A stretch of 48,771 nucleotides of DNA from Streptomyces sp. MBT65. GTDB taxonomy: Bacteria; Actinomycetota; Actinomycetes; Streptomycetales; Streptomycetaceae. The DNA lies in contig NZ_JAENRY010000033.1 of assembly GCF_016612545.1 (NCBI RefSeq), positions 1-48,771 on the forward strand. The letters run 5' to 3'. Shown here in pieces: positions 34,956-42,281 of the stretch. Below the pieces are notes generated by a model that saw only the letters and a program-made list of their open reading frames with translations, was not told the DNA's origin and did no database searches. The translations under genes were made by a program, and so were the position numbers. Position 1 is the stretch's first letter, and each line of letters starts with the position of its first letter.

Positions 34956-35635
34956 CCAGGGTCCTCGTGGTCGAGGATGAGCCGCAGATCGTGCGGGCCC
35001 TCGTGATCAACCTCAAGGCGCGGAAGTACGAGGTCGACGCGGCCGCCGACGGCAAGACCGCCCTCGACCTCGCCGCCTCCCGCCACCCCGACGTGGTCGT
35101 CCTCGACCTGGGGCTGCCCGACATGGACGGCGTCGAGGTGATCCGGGGGCTGCGCGGCTGGACCCGGGTGCCGATCCTCGTGCTGTCCGCCCGGCACTCC
35201 TCCGACGAGAAGGTCGAGGCGCTGGACGCGGGCGCCGACGACTACGTCACCAAGCCCTTCGGCATGGACGAGCTGCTCGCCCGGCTGCGGGCCGCCGTGC
35301 GCCGGGCCGAGCCCACCGGGGGCGGCGAGGATGACGTCCTGGTCGAGACCGAGGAGTTCACCGTCGACCTGGCCGCCAAGAAGGTCCAGCGGGACGGGCG
35401 GGACGTACGGCTGACCCCCACGGAGTGGCATCTGCTGGAGGTGCTGGTGCGCAACACCGGGCGGCTGGTCAGCCAGAAACAGCTCCTCCAGGAGGTGTGG
35501 GGGCCGTCGTACGGGACCGAGACGAACTACCTCCGCGTCTACATGGCGCAGCTGCGGCGCAAGCTGGAGACGGACCCCGCGCATCCCCAGCACTTCATCA
35601 CGGAGCCCGGGATGGGCTACCGGTTCGAGCGTTGA
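34952..35635 (+). CDS. kdpE: KdpE-type response regulator (OmpR family)
   Basis: A 227-aa regulator. Receiver domain: acidic pair in VVEDEP, phospho-acceptor Asp52 in VVVLDLGLPDMDG, Lys in DDYVTKPFG. Output winged helix: LTPTEWHLLEVLV, ETNYLRVYMAQLRRKLE, ITEPGMGYRF. It is translationally coupled to kdpD (ATGA overlap), so the pair is made in fixed ratio. It would activate potassium-uptake genes. Candidate nearby targets are the TrkA pair and the KimA-like transporter, but no binding site could be identified by eye. Confidence 0.95.
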   Translation: MTRVLVVEDEPQIVRALVINLKARKYEVDAAADGKTALDLAASRHPDVVVLDLGLPDMDGVEVIRGLRGWTRVPILVLSARHSSDEKVEALDAGADDYVTKPFGMDELLARLRAAVRRAEPTGGGEDDVLVETEEFTVDLAAKKVQRDGRDVRLTPTEWHLLEVLVRNTGRLVSQKQLLQEVWGPSYGTETNYLRVYMAQLRRKLETDPAHPQHFITEPGMGYRFER

Positions 35636-35680
35636 CGACGTGGGTACGTTGCTGTCGGTGGACCCCGGTACGCTTCAGAT

Positions 35681-36079
35681 ATGAGCGCTGTACCTCGTTC
35701 CGAAAAGCCGGCGGGCCGGTTCCGGCGCATGCTCGACCGGCTCTCCACCTCGCAGGAGGACCTGGAGTCGGAGGAGCTGCGTGAGGACGCCGAGACCGAG
35801 GGCTGTGTGCGGATCGGCGACTGCCACGACCGACAGATCGTGACGGTTACTGGTACCTTGCGCACGGTCACGCTGCGCCCCCGGGCCGGTGTCCCGGCCC
35901 TGGAGGCCGAGCTGTTCGACGGCTCCGCCGCCCTGGACGTGGTGTGGCTCGGCAGGCGCTCCATCGTGGGGATAGAACCGGGGCGCAAGCTGATCGCGTC
36001 CGGCCGGATCTCGATGAGCAGAGGCCGCCGGGTGCTCTTCAACCCGAAATACGAACTGAGACCCCTCGGACGGGAGTAG
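35681..36079 (+). CDS. OB-fold nucleic-acid-binding domain protein
   Basis: A 132-aa protein with a single OB-fold in residues about 40-130 (QIVTVTGTLRTVTLRP, AELFDGSAALDVVWLGRR, LIASGRISMSRGRRVLFNPKYEL). It resembles the small actinobacterial OB proteins placed beside DUF3159 and TrkA genes; the ligand (RNA, DNA or a nucleotide) is not known. TACGCT ends exactly 6 nt before ATG 35681 and no ribosome-binding site exists, so a leaderless transcript is likely. DUF3159 starts 3 bp after its stop. Confidence 0.88.
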   Translation: MSAVPRSEKPAGRFRRMLDRLSTSQEDLESEELREDAETEGCVRIGDCHDRQIVTVTGTLRTVTLRPRAGVPALEAELFDGSAALDVVWLGRRSIVGIEPGRKLIASGRISMSRGRRVLFNPKYELRPLGRE

Positions 36080-36082
36080 CCG

Positions 36083-36862
36083 GTGACGTCGCTCGACAAG
36101 CCGACCACAGAGACCGTGGACGCCGAAGACAGCGAGCAGGATGTCCGGGCGGTGACCGAGGCGGCCCTCTTCGAGGCGTTCGGCGGACTGCGCGGCATGA
36201 TCGAAACGGTCCTGCCCGGCCTGCTCTTCGTCAGCATCTTCACCGTCAACAAGAACCTGCACTGGTCCGCGATCGCCGCGCTGGCGCTGGCGCTGGGCCT
36301 GGTCGTGGTCCGGCTGGTGAGCCGGGACACCGTCAAGCACGCCTTCAGCGGTGTCTTCGGTGTCGCCTTCGGTGTCGTCTTCGCGATGATGACGGGCAAC
36401 GCCAAGAACTTCTACCTCCCCGGCATGCTCTACACGCTGGGCCTGGCCCTGGCGTACATCATCACGACCCTCGCCGGCGTCCCGCTGATCGGCCTGATCC
36501 TGGGCCCGGTCTTCAAGGAGAACCTCTCCTGGCGGACCCGCAACCCCGGCCGCAAGAAGGCCTACGCGAAGGCCAGTTGGGCCTGGGGCCTGATCCTGCT
36601 CGCCAAGTGCGCGATCCTCTTCCCGCTCTACTGGTGGGCCAACACGGCCCAACTCGGCTGGGTCCTGGTCGCGTTGAAGATCCCGCCCTTCCTCCTCGCC
36701 GTCTGGCTCACCTGGGTCTTCCTCGCGAAGGCGCCCGCGCCGATCGACGTGTTCGCGGAGATGGAGGCGGAGGAGCAGGCCGAGAAGGACCGCAAGGCGG
36801 CGGCCGAGGCCACCGGCGAGACACAGGACGCCACGTCGGGACGGCACCGGCGCGACGCATAA
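36083..36862 (+). CDS. DUF3159 family membrane protein
   Basis: A 259-aa polytopic membrane protein starting at GTG 36083. Acidic N- and C-terminal cytoplasmic tails flank about six hydrophobic helices (IETVLPGLLFVSIFTVNK, IAALALALGLVVVRLV, AFSGVFGVAFGVVFAMMTG, LAYIITTLAGVPLIGLILG, ILLAKCAILFPLYWWAN, IPPFLLAVWLTWVFLAK). DUF3159 has no proved function. Its constant position next to TrkA subunits suggests a link to ion or osmotic homeostasis. The C-terminal tail is Ala/Glu-rich and likely disordered. Confidence 0.92.
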   Translation: MTSLDKPTTETVDAEDSEQDVRAVTEAALFEAFGGLRGMIETVLPGLLFVSIFTVNKNLHWSAIAALALALGLVVVRLVSRDTVKHAFSGVFGVAFGVVFAMMTGNAKNFYLPGMLYTLGLALAYIITTLAGVPLIGLILGPVFKENLSWRTRNPGRKKAYAKASWAWGLILLAKCAILFPLYWWANTAQLGWVLVALKIPPFLLAVWLTWVFLAKAPAPIDVFAEMEAEEQAEKDRKAAAEATGETQDATSGRHRRDA

Positions 36863-36878
36863 CCCCCCGATACTCCGC

Positions 36879-36926
36879 TACGACGAAGAGGGCGCCCTGA
36901 GATCTCAGGGCGCCCTCTTCGTCGTA
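36879..36926. terminator. Bidirectional terminator, 48-bp perfect palindrome
   Basis: The two 24-bp halves (36879-36902 and 36903-36926) are exact reverse complements with no spacer; the centre reads TGAGATCTCA. It lies between the convergent DUF3159 and TrkA genes, 16 bp and 7 bp from their stops, and would form a very stable hairpin in either transcript. Confidence 0.9.
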
Positions 36927-36933
36927 GAACCGA

Positions 36934-37611
36934 TCAGCTCGCCGCGTCCTCCCGGCGTACCGACAGCAGATCCTCCAGCTGCTCCTCGCGCGCCTGAGCC
37001 GCCACGAACAGCAGCTCGTCGCCCGCCTCCAGGGAGTCCTCGCGGGTCGGGGTCAGGACGCGGGTGCCGCGGATGATCGTGACCAGGGACGTGTCCTCGG
37101 GCCACTCCACGTCGCCGACCTGGGTCCCCGCGAGGGCGGACTCCTCGGGGAGGGTCAGCTCGACGAGGTTCGCGTCGCCGTGGCTGAAGCGGAGGAGGCG
37201 GACCAGGTCGCCGACCGAGACCGCCTCCTCGACCAGGGCCGACATCAGGCGGGGGGTGGAGACGGCCACGTCGACGCCCCAGGACTCGTTGAAGAGCCAC
37301 TCGTTCTTGGGGTTGTTGACGCGGGCGACGACGCGCGGGACGCCGTACTCCGTCTTCGCGAGGAGGGAGACGACGAGGTTGACCTTGTCGTCTCCGGTCG
37401 CGGCGATCACGACGTTGCAGCGCTGGAGCGCCGCCTCGTCCAGGGACGTGATCTCGCAGGCGTCGGCCAGCAGCCACTCCGCCTGGGGGACCCGCTCGAC
37501 CGAGATCGCGGTCGGGGCCTTGTCGATGAGAAGGATCTCGTGACCGTTCTCCAACAGCTCACCGGCGATCGAACGTCCGACCGCGCCGGCTCCGGCAATG
37601 GCGACCCTCAT
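36934..37611 (-). CDS. TrkA-type potassium channel/transporter regulatory subunit (second of a pair)
   Basis: A 225-aa cytoplasmic RCK protein: an N-terminal Rossmann domain (MRVAIAGAGAVGRSIAGELL, with the GxGxxG dinucleotide motif) and a C-terminal TrkA_C domain (ANLVELTLPEESALAGTQVG, LEAGDELLFVAAQ). Such subunits bind NAD(H), ATP or c-di-AMP and gate a membrane potassium pore. ATG 37611 overlaps the stop of the upstream trkA gene (TGATG). No trkH/ktrB pore gene is next to it. The pair is divergent from the 38652 transporter. Confidence 0.93.
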   Translation of the reverse strand: MRVAIAGAGAVGRSIAGELLENGHEILLIDKAPTAISVERVPQAEWLLADACEITSLDEAALQRCNVVIAATGDDKVNLVVSLLAKTEYGVPRVVARVNNPKNEWLFNESWGVDVAVSTPRLMSALVEEAVSVGDLVRLLRFSHGDANLVELTLPEESALAGTQVGDVEWPEDTSLVTIIRGTRVLTPTREDSLEAGDELLFVAAQAREEQLEDLLSVRREDAAS

Positions 37612-38282
37612 CAGTGACCGCCCTCCTCTTCGGGACCCTTGGCGAACGCCGCCTCGACCTTGTCGACCTCGTCCGTACGCATCATCACGTGCACGAGGTC
37701 GCCCTCCTGCAACACGGTCTGCGAAGAGGGCAGCATCGCCTCGCCGAGACGGGTGAGGAACGCCACGCGGACGCCCGTCTCCTCCTGAAGCTTGCTGATC
37801 CGCTGGCCGACCCAGGCGGCCGAGGCGTGCACCTCGGCGAGCTGGACCCCGCCGGTGGGGTCCCGCCACAGCGGCTCCGCGCCCGAGGGCAGCAGCCGGC
37901 GCAGCATCTGGTCGGCGGTCCAGCGGACCGTGGCCACGGTGGGGATGCCCAGACGCTGGTAGACCTCGGCACGGCGGGGGTCGTAGATACGGGCCGCTAC
38001 GTTCTCCACGCCGAACATCTCGCGGGCCACGCGCGCCGAGATGATGTTCGAGTTGTCACCGCTGGAGACGGCCGCGAACGCGCCCGCCTCCTCGATGCCC
38101 GCTTCGCGCAGCGTGTCCTGGTCGAAGCCGACCCCGGTGACCCGGCGGCCGCCGAATCCCGGGCCCAGCCGACGGAAGGCGGTGGGGTCCTGGTCGATCA
38201 CGGCGACCGTGTGCCCCTGTTGCTCCAGGGTCTGGGCGAGAGCGGAACCCACTCTGCCGCAGCCCATGATGACGATGTGCAC
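37611..38282 (-). CDS. TrkA-type potassium channel/transporter regulatory subunit (first of a pair)
   Basis: A 223-aa RCK protein. Rossmann domain MHIVIMGCGRVGSALAQTLE with GxGxxG and acidic strand end AVIDQD; TrkA_C domain (AEVHASAAWVGQRISKLQEE, LQEGDLVHVMMRTDEV). The start is GTG 38282 with GGAAGGA about 8 nt upstream. Paired RCK genes in actinobacteria (CeoB/CeoC-like) make a hetero-oligomeric regulator. It is followed immediately by the second subunit and preceded on the same strand by the 31-aa gene. Confidence 0.93.
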   Translation of the reverse strand: MHIVIMGCGRVGSALAQTLEQQGHTVAVIDQDPTAFRRLGPGFGGRRVTGVGFDQDTLREAGIEEAGAFAAVSSGDNSNIISARVAREMFGVENVAARIYDPRRAEVYQRLGIPTVATVRWTADQMLRRLLPSGAEPLWRDPTGGVQLAEVHASAAWVGQRISKLQEETGVRVAFLTRLGEAMLPSSQTVLQEGDLVHVMMRTDEVDKVEAAFAKGPEEEGGH

Positions 38283-38383
38283 GACCGTCCTTCCGGTGTC
38301 CTGAAATCAATGCTCAGCCCCATCAGGGTCTCAGACCGAGGCCAAAGTACACACGTCCGGTCCTTTGGGGGCACCCCTGTGCG

Positions 38384-38479
38384 TCAGCGGCGGCCGATGC
38401 TGCGCACGCTGGCCCGGGTCAGGATTCCGAGGCCGACGAGGGCGGCCAGGGCGCCGATCAGCTCTGCGGTCGAGGGCAT
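38384..38479 (-). CDS. 31-aa single-helix membrane peptide
   Basis: ATG 38479 is preceded by GGAGG with a 4-nt spacer, one of the best ribosome-binding sites in the window. It encodes MPSTAELIGALAALVGLGIL then TRASVRSIGRR and stops at 38384. Residues 7-20 are a hydrophobic Ala/Leu/Gly helix and the end is Arg-rich, so an N-out/C-in membrane micropeptide is likely. It lies 101 bp upstream of the TrkA pair on the same strand. It could be a small subunit or regulator of potassium transport; that is inference from position only. No family is recognised. Confidence 0.65.
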   Translation of the reverse strand: MPSTAELIGALAALVGLGILTRASVRSIGRR

Positions 38480-38651
38480 GGAACCTCCAGGAGGCGGCGG
38501 GAGCGGGGTTTTGTCATATAGACACGGAGTCGGCGCTCTCGACGGAATCCGCAACTCCGCTCGTCCCTTATTTCACTCGTGAGGCAGATGACAGGGCTCA
38601 GGCAGGTGGCGAGTAGAGGATCGCCTGTTCGAAGGCCTACGATCCCCTGTT

Positions 38652-40703
38652 GTGTCCAAACTGACCGACGTGCCCAAGCGCATCCTCATCGGGCGCGCAC
38701 TGCGCAGCGACCGGTTGGGCGAAACGCTCCTGCCGAAGCGCATCGCGCTCCCCGTCTTCGCTTCCGACCCGCTGTCCTCCGTCGCGTACGCGCCCGGCGA
38801 GGTGCTGCTGGTCCTCTCCATCGCGGGCGTGTCGGCCTATCACTTCAGCCCCTGGATCGCGGTCGCGGTCGTGGTGCTGATGTTCACCGTGGTCGCCTCC
38901 TACCGGCAGAACGTCCACGCCTACCCCAGCGGCGGCGGCGACTACGAGGTGGCCACCACCAACCTCGGCCCCAAGGCCGGCCTCACCGTCGCCAGCGCCC
39001 TGCTGGTCGACTACGTCCTCACCGTCGCCGTCTCGATCGCCTCCGGCATCGAGAACCTCGGCTCCGCGATCCCCTTCGTGGTCGAGCACAAGGTGATCTG
39101 CGCGGTCGCCGTCGTGGTGCTCCTCACGCTGATGAACCTGCGCGGGGTGAAGGAGTCCGGTTCGCTGTTCGCGATCCCGACGTACGTTTTCGTCGCGGGC
39201 GTCTTCGTCATGATCGCGTGGGGTGCCTTCCGCGGACTCGTCCTCGGCGACACCATGCGCGCGCCGACCGCGAGTTACCACATCAAGGCCGAGCACCAGG
39301 GCCTCGCGGGCTTCGCGCTGGTCTTCCTGATGCTGCGCGCCTTCTCCTCCGGCTGCGCCGCGCTCACCGGCGTCGAGGCGATCTCCAACGGCGTCCCGGC
39401 CTTCCGCAAGCCGAAGTCGAAGAACGCGGCGACCACCCTCGCGGCGATGGGCATCCTGGCCGTGACGATGTTCTGCGGAATCATCGCGCTGGCCATGACG
39501 ACCAAGGTCCGCATGGCCGAGAACCCGGCCACCGACCTCCTCCACAACGGCGTCGCGATCGGCTCCGGCTATGTCCAGAACCCGGTGATCTCCCAGGTCG
39601 CCGAGGCCGTGTTCGGCAAGGGCAGCTTCCTGTTCGTCGTCCTCGCCGCGGCCACCGCGCTGGTCCTGTTCCTGGCCGCCAACACGGCGTACAACGGCTT
39701 CCCGCTCCTCGGCTCGATCCTCGCCCAGGACCGCTACCTCCCGCGCCAGCTGCACACCCGCGGCGACCGCCTGGCCTTCTCCAACGGCATCGTGCTGCTG
39801 GCCGGCACGGCCACCCTGCTGATCGCGATCTACGGCGCCGACTCGACCCGGCTGATCCAGCTCTACATCGTCGGCGTGTTCGTGTCGTTCACCCTCAGCC
39901 AGACCGGCATGGTCCGGCACTGGAACCGCCACCTCGCCACCGAGAAGGACCAGGCCAAGCGCCGTCACATGGTCCGCTCGCGCGCGATCAACACGTTCGG
40001 CGCGTTCTTCACGGGTCTCGTCCTGGTCGTCGTCCTGGTCACGAAGTTCACCCACGGCGCCTGGGTGGCGCTGCTCGGCATGTGCATCTTCTACGCCACG
40101 ATGACCGCGATCCGTAAGCACTACGACCGGGTCGCCGAGGAGATCGCGGCCCCCGAGGGCCCCAGCGACGACAGCCTCCGCCCCTCCCGCGTCCACTCGG
40201 TCGTCCTGATCTCCAAGATCCACCGCCCGGCGCTGCGGGCCCTGGCCTACGCCAAGTTGATGCGCTCGGACACCCTGGAGGCGCTCAGCGTCAACGTGGA
40301 CCCGGCCGAGACCAAGGCGCTGCGCGAGGAGTGGGAGCGGCGCGGGATCGACGTACCGCTGAAGGTGCTGGACTCGCCGTACCGGGAGATCACGCGGCCG
40401 ATCATCGAGTACGTGAAGGGGCTGCGGAAGGAGTCGCCGCGGGACGCGGTGTCCGTGATCATCCCCGAGTACGTGGTCGGGCACTGGTACGAGCACCTCC
40501 TCCACAACCAGAGCGCACTCCGACTGAAGGGCCGGCTGCTCTTCACGCCGGGCGTGATGGTGACGTCGGTGCCGTACCAGCTGGAGTCCTCCGAGGCGGC
40601 GAAGAACCGCGCCCGCAAGCGGCAGGAGTGGAGCGCGCCGGGTGCGGTGCGGCGGGGTCCTGCGGAGGAGCGGCACACCGAGTCCCCGAAGTCCAAGCTG
40701 TAG
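38652..40703 (+). CDS. APC-superfamily transporter, KimA-like potassium importer
   Basis: A 683-aa protein with about 12 transmembrane helices (to about residue 480) and a cytoplasmic C-terminal domain (about 510-640: RVHSVVLISKIHRPALRALAY, DAVSVIIPEYVVGHWYEHL), the layout of KimA (YdaO) K+/H+ symporters. The start region ALPVFASDPLSSVAYAPGE matches the conserved first helix of that family. KimA proteins are regulated by c-di-AMP through the C-terminal domain. GTG 38652 lies 8 nt after TACGAT, without a ribosome-binding site. The divergent TrkA genes and upstream kdpDE support potassium as substrate, but amino acids are possible for APC proteins in general. Confidence 0.85.
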   Translation: MSKLTDVPKRILIGRALRSDRLGETLLPKRIALPVFASDPLSSVAYAPGEVLLVLSIAGVSAYHFSPWIAVAVVVLMFTVVASYRQNVHAYPSGGGDYEVATTNLGPKAGLTVASALLVDYVLTVAVSIASGIENLGSAIPFVVEHKVICAVAVVVLLTLMNLRGVKESGSLFAIPTYVFVAGVFVMIAWGAFRGLVLGDTMRAPTASYHIKAEHQGLAGFALVFLMLRAFSSGCAALTGVEAISNGVPAFRKPKSKNAATTLAAMGILAVTMFCGIIALAMTTKVRMAENPATDLLHNGVAIGSGYVQNPVISQVAEAVFGKGSFLFVVLAAATALVLFLAANTAYNGFPLLGSILAQDRYLPRQLHTRGDRLAFSNGIVLLAGTATLLIAIYGADSTRLIQLYIVGVFVSFTLSQTGMVRHWNRHLATEKDQAKRRHMVRSRAINTFGAFFTGLVLVVVLVTKFTHGAWVALLGMCIFYATMTAIRKHYDRVAEEIAAPEGPSDDSLRPSRVHSVVLISKIHRPALRALAYAKLMRSDTLEALSVNVDPAETKALREEWERRGIDVPLKVLDSPYREITRPIIEYVKGLRKESPRDAVSVIIPEYVVGHWYEHLLHNQSALRLKGRLLFTPGVMVTSVPYQLESSEAAKNRARKRQEWSAPGAVRRGPAEERHTESPKSKL

Positions 40704-40801
40704 CCGGGACGGCTTTGTGGTGAGCGGTCGGGCAGGGCCCACGTAGACTGGTGGGCTGTTGTCCGGCCGTTCCCCCTTTGACGTTGTGGAGTCACCCCGC
40801 C

Positions 40802-42130
40802 ATGCAGGCAGAACCGAAGAAATCGCTGGTGGGGGAGGAGTACGAGGTCGAGGTGGGCCCCGTCGCCCATGGCGGGCACTGCATCGCCCGTACGGCCGAG
40901 GGCCAGGTGCTGTTCGTCCGGCACACGCTGCCCGGTGAGCGTGTGGTCGCGCGGGTCACCGACGGCGAGGAGGGCGCGCGGTTCCTGCGGGCCGACGCGG
41001 TGACCGTCCTGGAGGCGTCCAAGGACCGGGTCGAGGCGCCCTGTCCGTACGCCGGTCCGGGTCGCTGCGGCGGCTGCGACTGGCAGCACGCGAAGCCCGG
41101 CGCCCAGCGTCGCCTCAAGGGCGAGGTCATCGCCGAGCAGTTGCAGCGGCTCGCGGGGCTCACGCCCGAGGAGGCCGGCTGGGACGGCACGGTGATGCCG
41201 GCCGAGGGCGACAAGCTGCCCGCAGGTCAGGTCCCGCAGTGGCGCACGCGCGTGCAGTACGCGGTGGACGTCGACGGCAACGCCGGTCTGCGCAAGCACC
41301 GTTCGCACGAGGTCGAGCCCATCGAGCACTGCATGATCGCGGCGCCGGGCGTCAGCGAGCTGGGCATCGAGGAGCGCGACTGGTCCGGCATGGCCTCGGT
41401 CGACGCGATCGCGGCGACGGGTTCCCAGGACCGCATGGTCATCCTGGAGCCCCGTCCCGGCGCCCGCCTGCCCCTGGTCGAACTCGAACGCCCCGTCTCC
41501 GTCATGCGCGTCGAGGAGCACGACGGCGGCATCCACCGCGTCCACGGCCGCGCGTTCGTCCGCGAGCGGGCCGACGGCCGTACGTACCGCGTCGGCAGCG
41601 GCGGCTTCTGGCAGGTCCACCCGATGGCCGCGGACACCCTCGTCAAGGCGGTCATGCAGGGCCTGCTCCCGCGCAAGGGCGACATGGCCCTCGACCTGTA
41701 CTGCGGCGTCGGCCTCTTCGCCGGCGCGCTCGCCGACCGCCTCGGCGACAAGGGCGCGGTCCTCGGCATCGAGTCCGGCAAGCGCGCGGTCGAGGACGCG
41801 CGGCACAACCTCGCCGGGTTGGAGCGGGTGCGGATCGAGCAGGGGAAGGTCGAGAGCGTGCTCCCGAAGACGGGGATCAGCGAGGTCGATCTGATCGTCC
41901 TCGACCCGCCGCGCTCGGGGGCCGGCAAGAAGACCGTGGAGCACCTGTCGTCGCTGGGGGCGCGGAAGATCGCGTATGTGGCGTGCGATCCGGCGGCGTT
42001 GGCGCGGGACCTGGGGTACTTCCGGGACGGGGGGTATCGGGTGCGGACGTTGCGGGCGTTCGATCTTTTTCCGATGACTCATCACGTGGAGTGCGTGGCG
42101 ATTCTGGAGCCGGTCGCGAAGAGCTCCTGA
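40802..42130 (+). CDS. TrmA/RlmD-type 23S rRNA or tRNA (uracil-5-)-methyltransferase
   Basis: A 442-aa SAM-dependent RNA m5U methyltransferase. An N-terminal TRAM domain (VGEEYEVEVGPVAHGGHCIA) is followed by iron-sulfur cysteines Cys81, Cys89 and Cys92 (CPYAGPGRCGGC). The Rossmann core has DLYCGVGLFAG and IVLDPPRSG; the catalytic Cys is in YVACDPAALARDL and the general-base Glu in HHVECVAIL. The exact target base cannot be read from sequence. ATG 40802 has GGAG about 10 nt upstream. A GAGCTCCT direct repeat and a T6 run at 42121-42150 suggest transcript end. Confidence 0.92.
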   Translation: MQAEPKKSLVGEEYEVEVGPVAHGGHCIARTAEGQVLFVRHTLPGERVVARVTDGEEGARFLRADAVTVLEASKDRVEAPCPYAGPGRCGGCDWQHAKPGAQRRLKGEVIAEQLQRLAGLTPEEAGWDGTVMPAEGDKLPAGQVPQWRTRVQYAVDVDGNAGLRKHRSHEVEPIEHCMIAAPGVSELGIEERDWSGMASVDAIAATGSQDRMVILEPRPGARLPLVELERPVSVMRVEEHDGGIHRVHGRAFVRERADGRTYRVGSGGFWQVHPMAADTLVKAVMQGLLPRKGDMALDLYCGVGLFAGALADRLGDKGAVLGIESGKRAVEDARHNLAGLERVRIEQGKVESVLPKTGISEVDLIVLDPPRSGAGKKTVEHLSSLGARKIAYVACDPAALARDLGYFRDGGYRVRTLRAFDLFPMTHHVECVAILEPVAKSS

Positions 42131-42232
42131 GCTCCTGAGCAGCATTTTTTGTGCGCGCATCGGGTGCGGTGTGGGGGTCCCGGGCGATGTCCCGACGCCG
42201 AAATGATCAGGTTCCAATCCTCTCGCGCCGAC

Positions 42233-42275
42233 CCCGACCTCCGCTCCCGCGGAAGTTCCGCGGTGGGAGGTCGGG
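42233..42275. terminator. Terminator between the RNA methyltransferase gene and the secreted GH32 gene
   Basis: Outer stem CCCGACCTCC / GGAGGTCGGG (42233-42242 and 42266-42275) and inner stem CCGCGG / CCGCGG with a 5-nt loop; 6 bp from the GH32 stop. Confidence 0.88.
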
Positions 42276-42281
42276 CCGGTC

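Noticed and set aside
36879..36926. 48-bp perfect palindrome considered as a mobile-element end or recombination site
   Set aside because: It lies exactly between two convergent stops and no transposase or direct repeats are nearby; a bidirectional terminator explains it.
38637..40742. 701-codon minus-strand open frame
   Set aside because: Antisense to the KimA-like transporter; His/Arg/Asp-rich and without features.
42121..42150. GAGCTCCT direct repeat with T6 considered as a mobile or phase-variable element
   Set aside because: Only two short copies at the end of the methyltransferase gene; more simply a transcript end signal.
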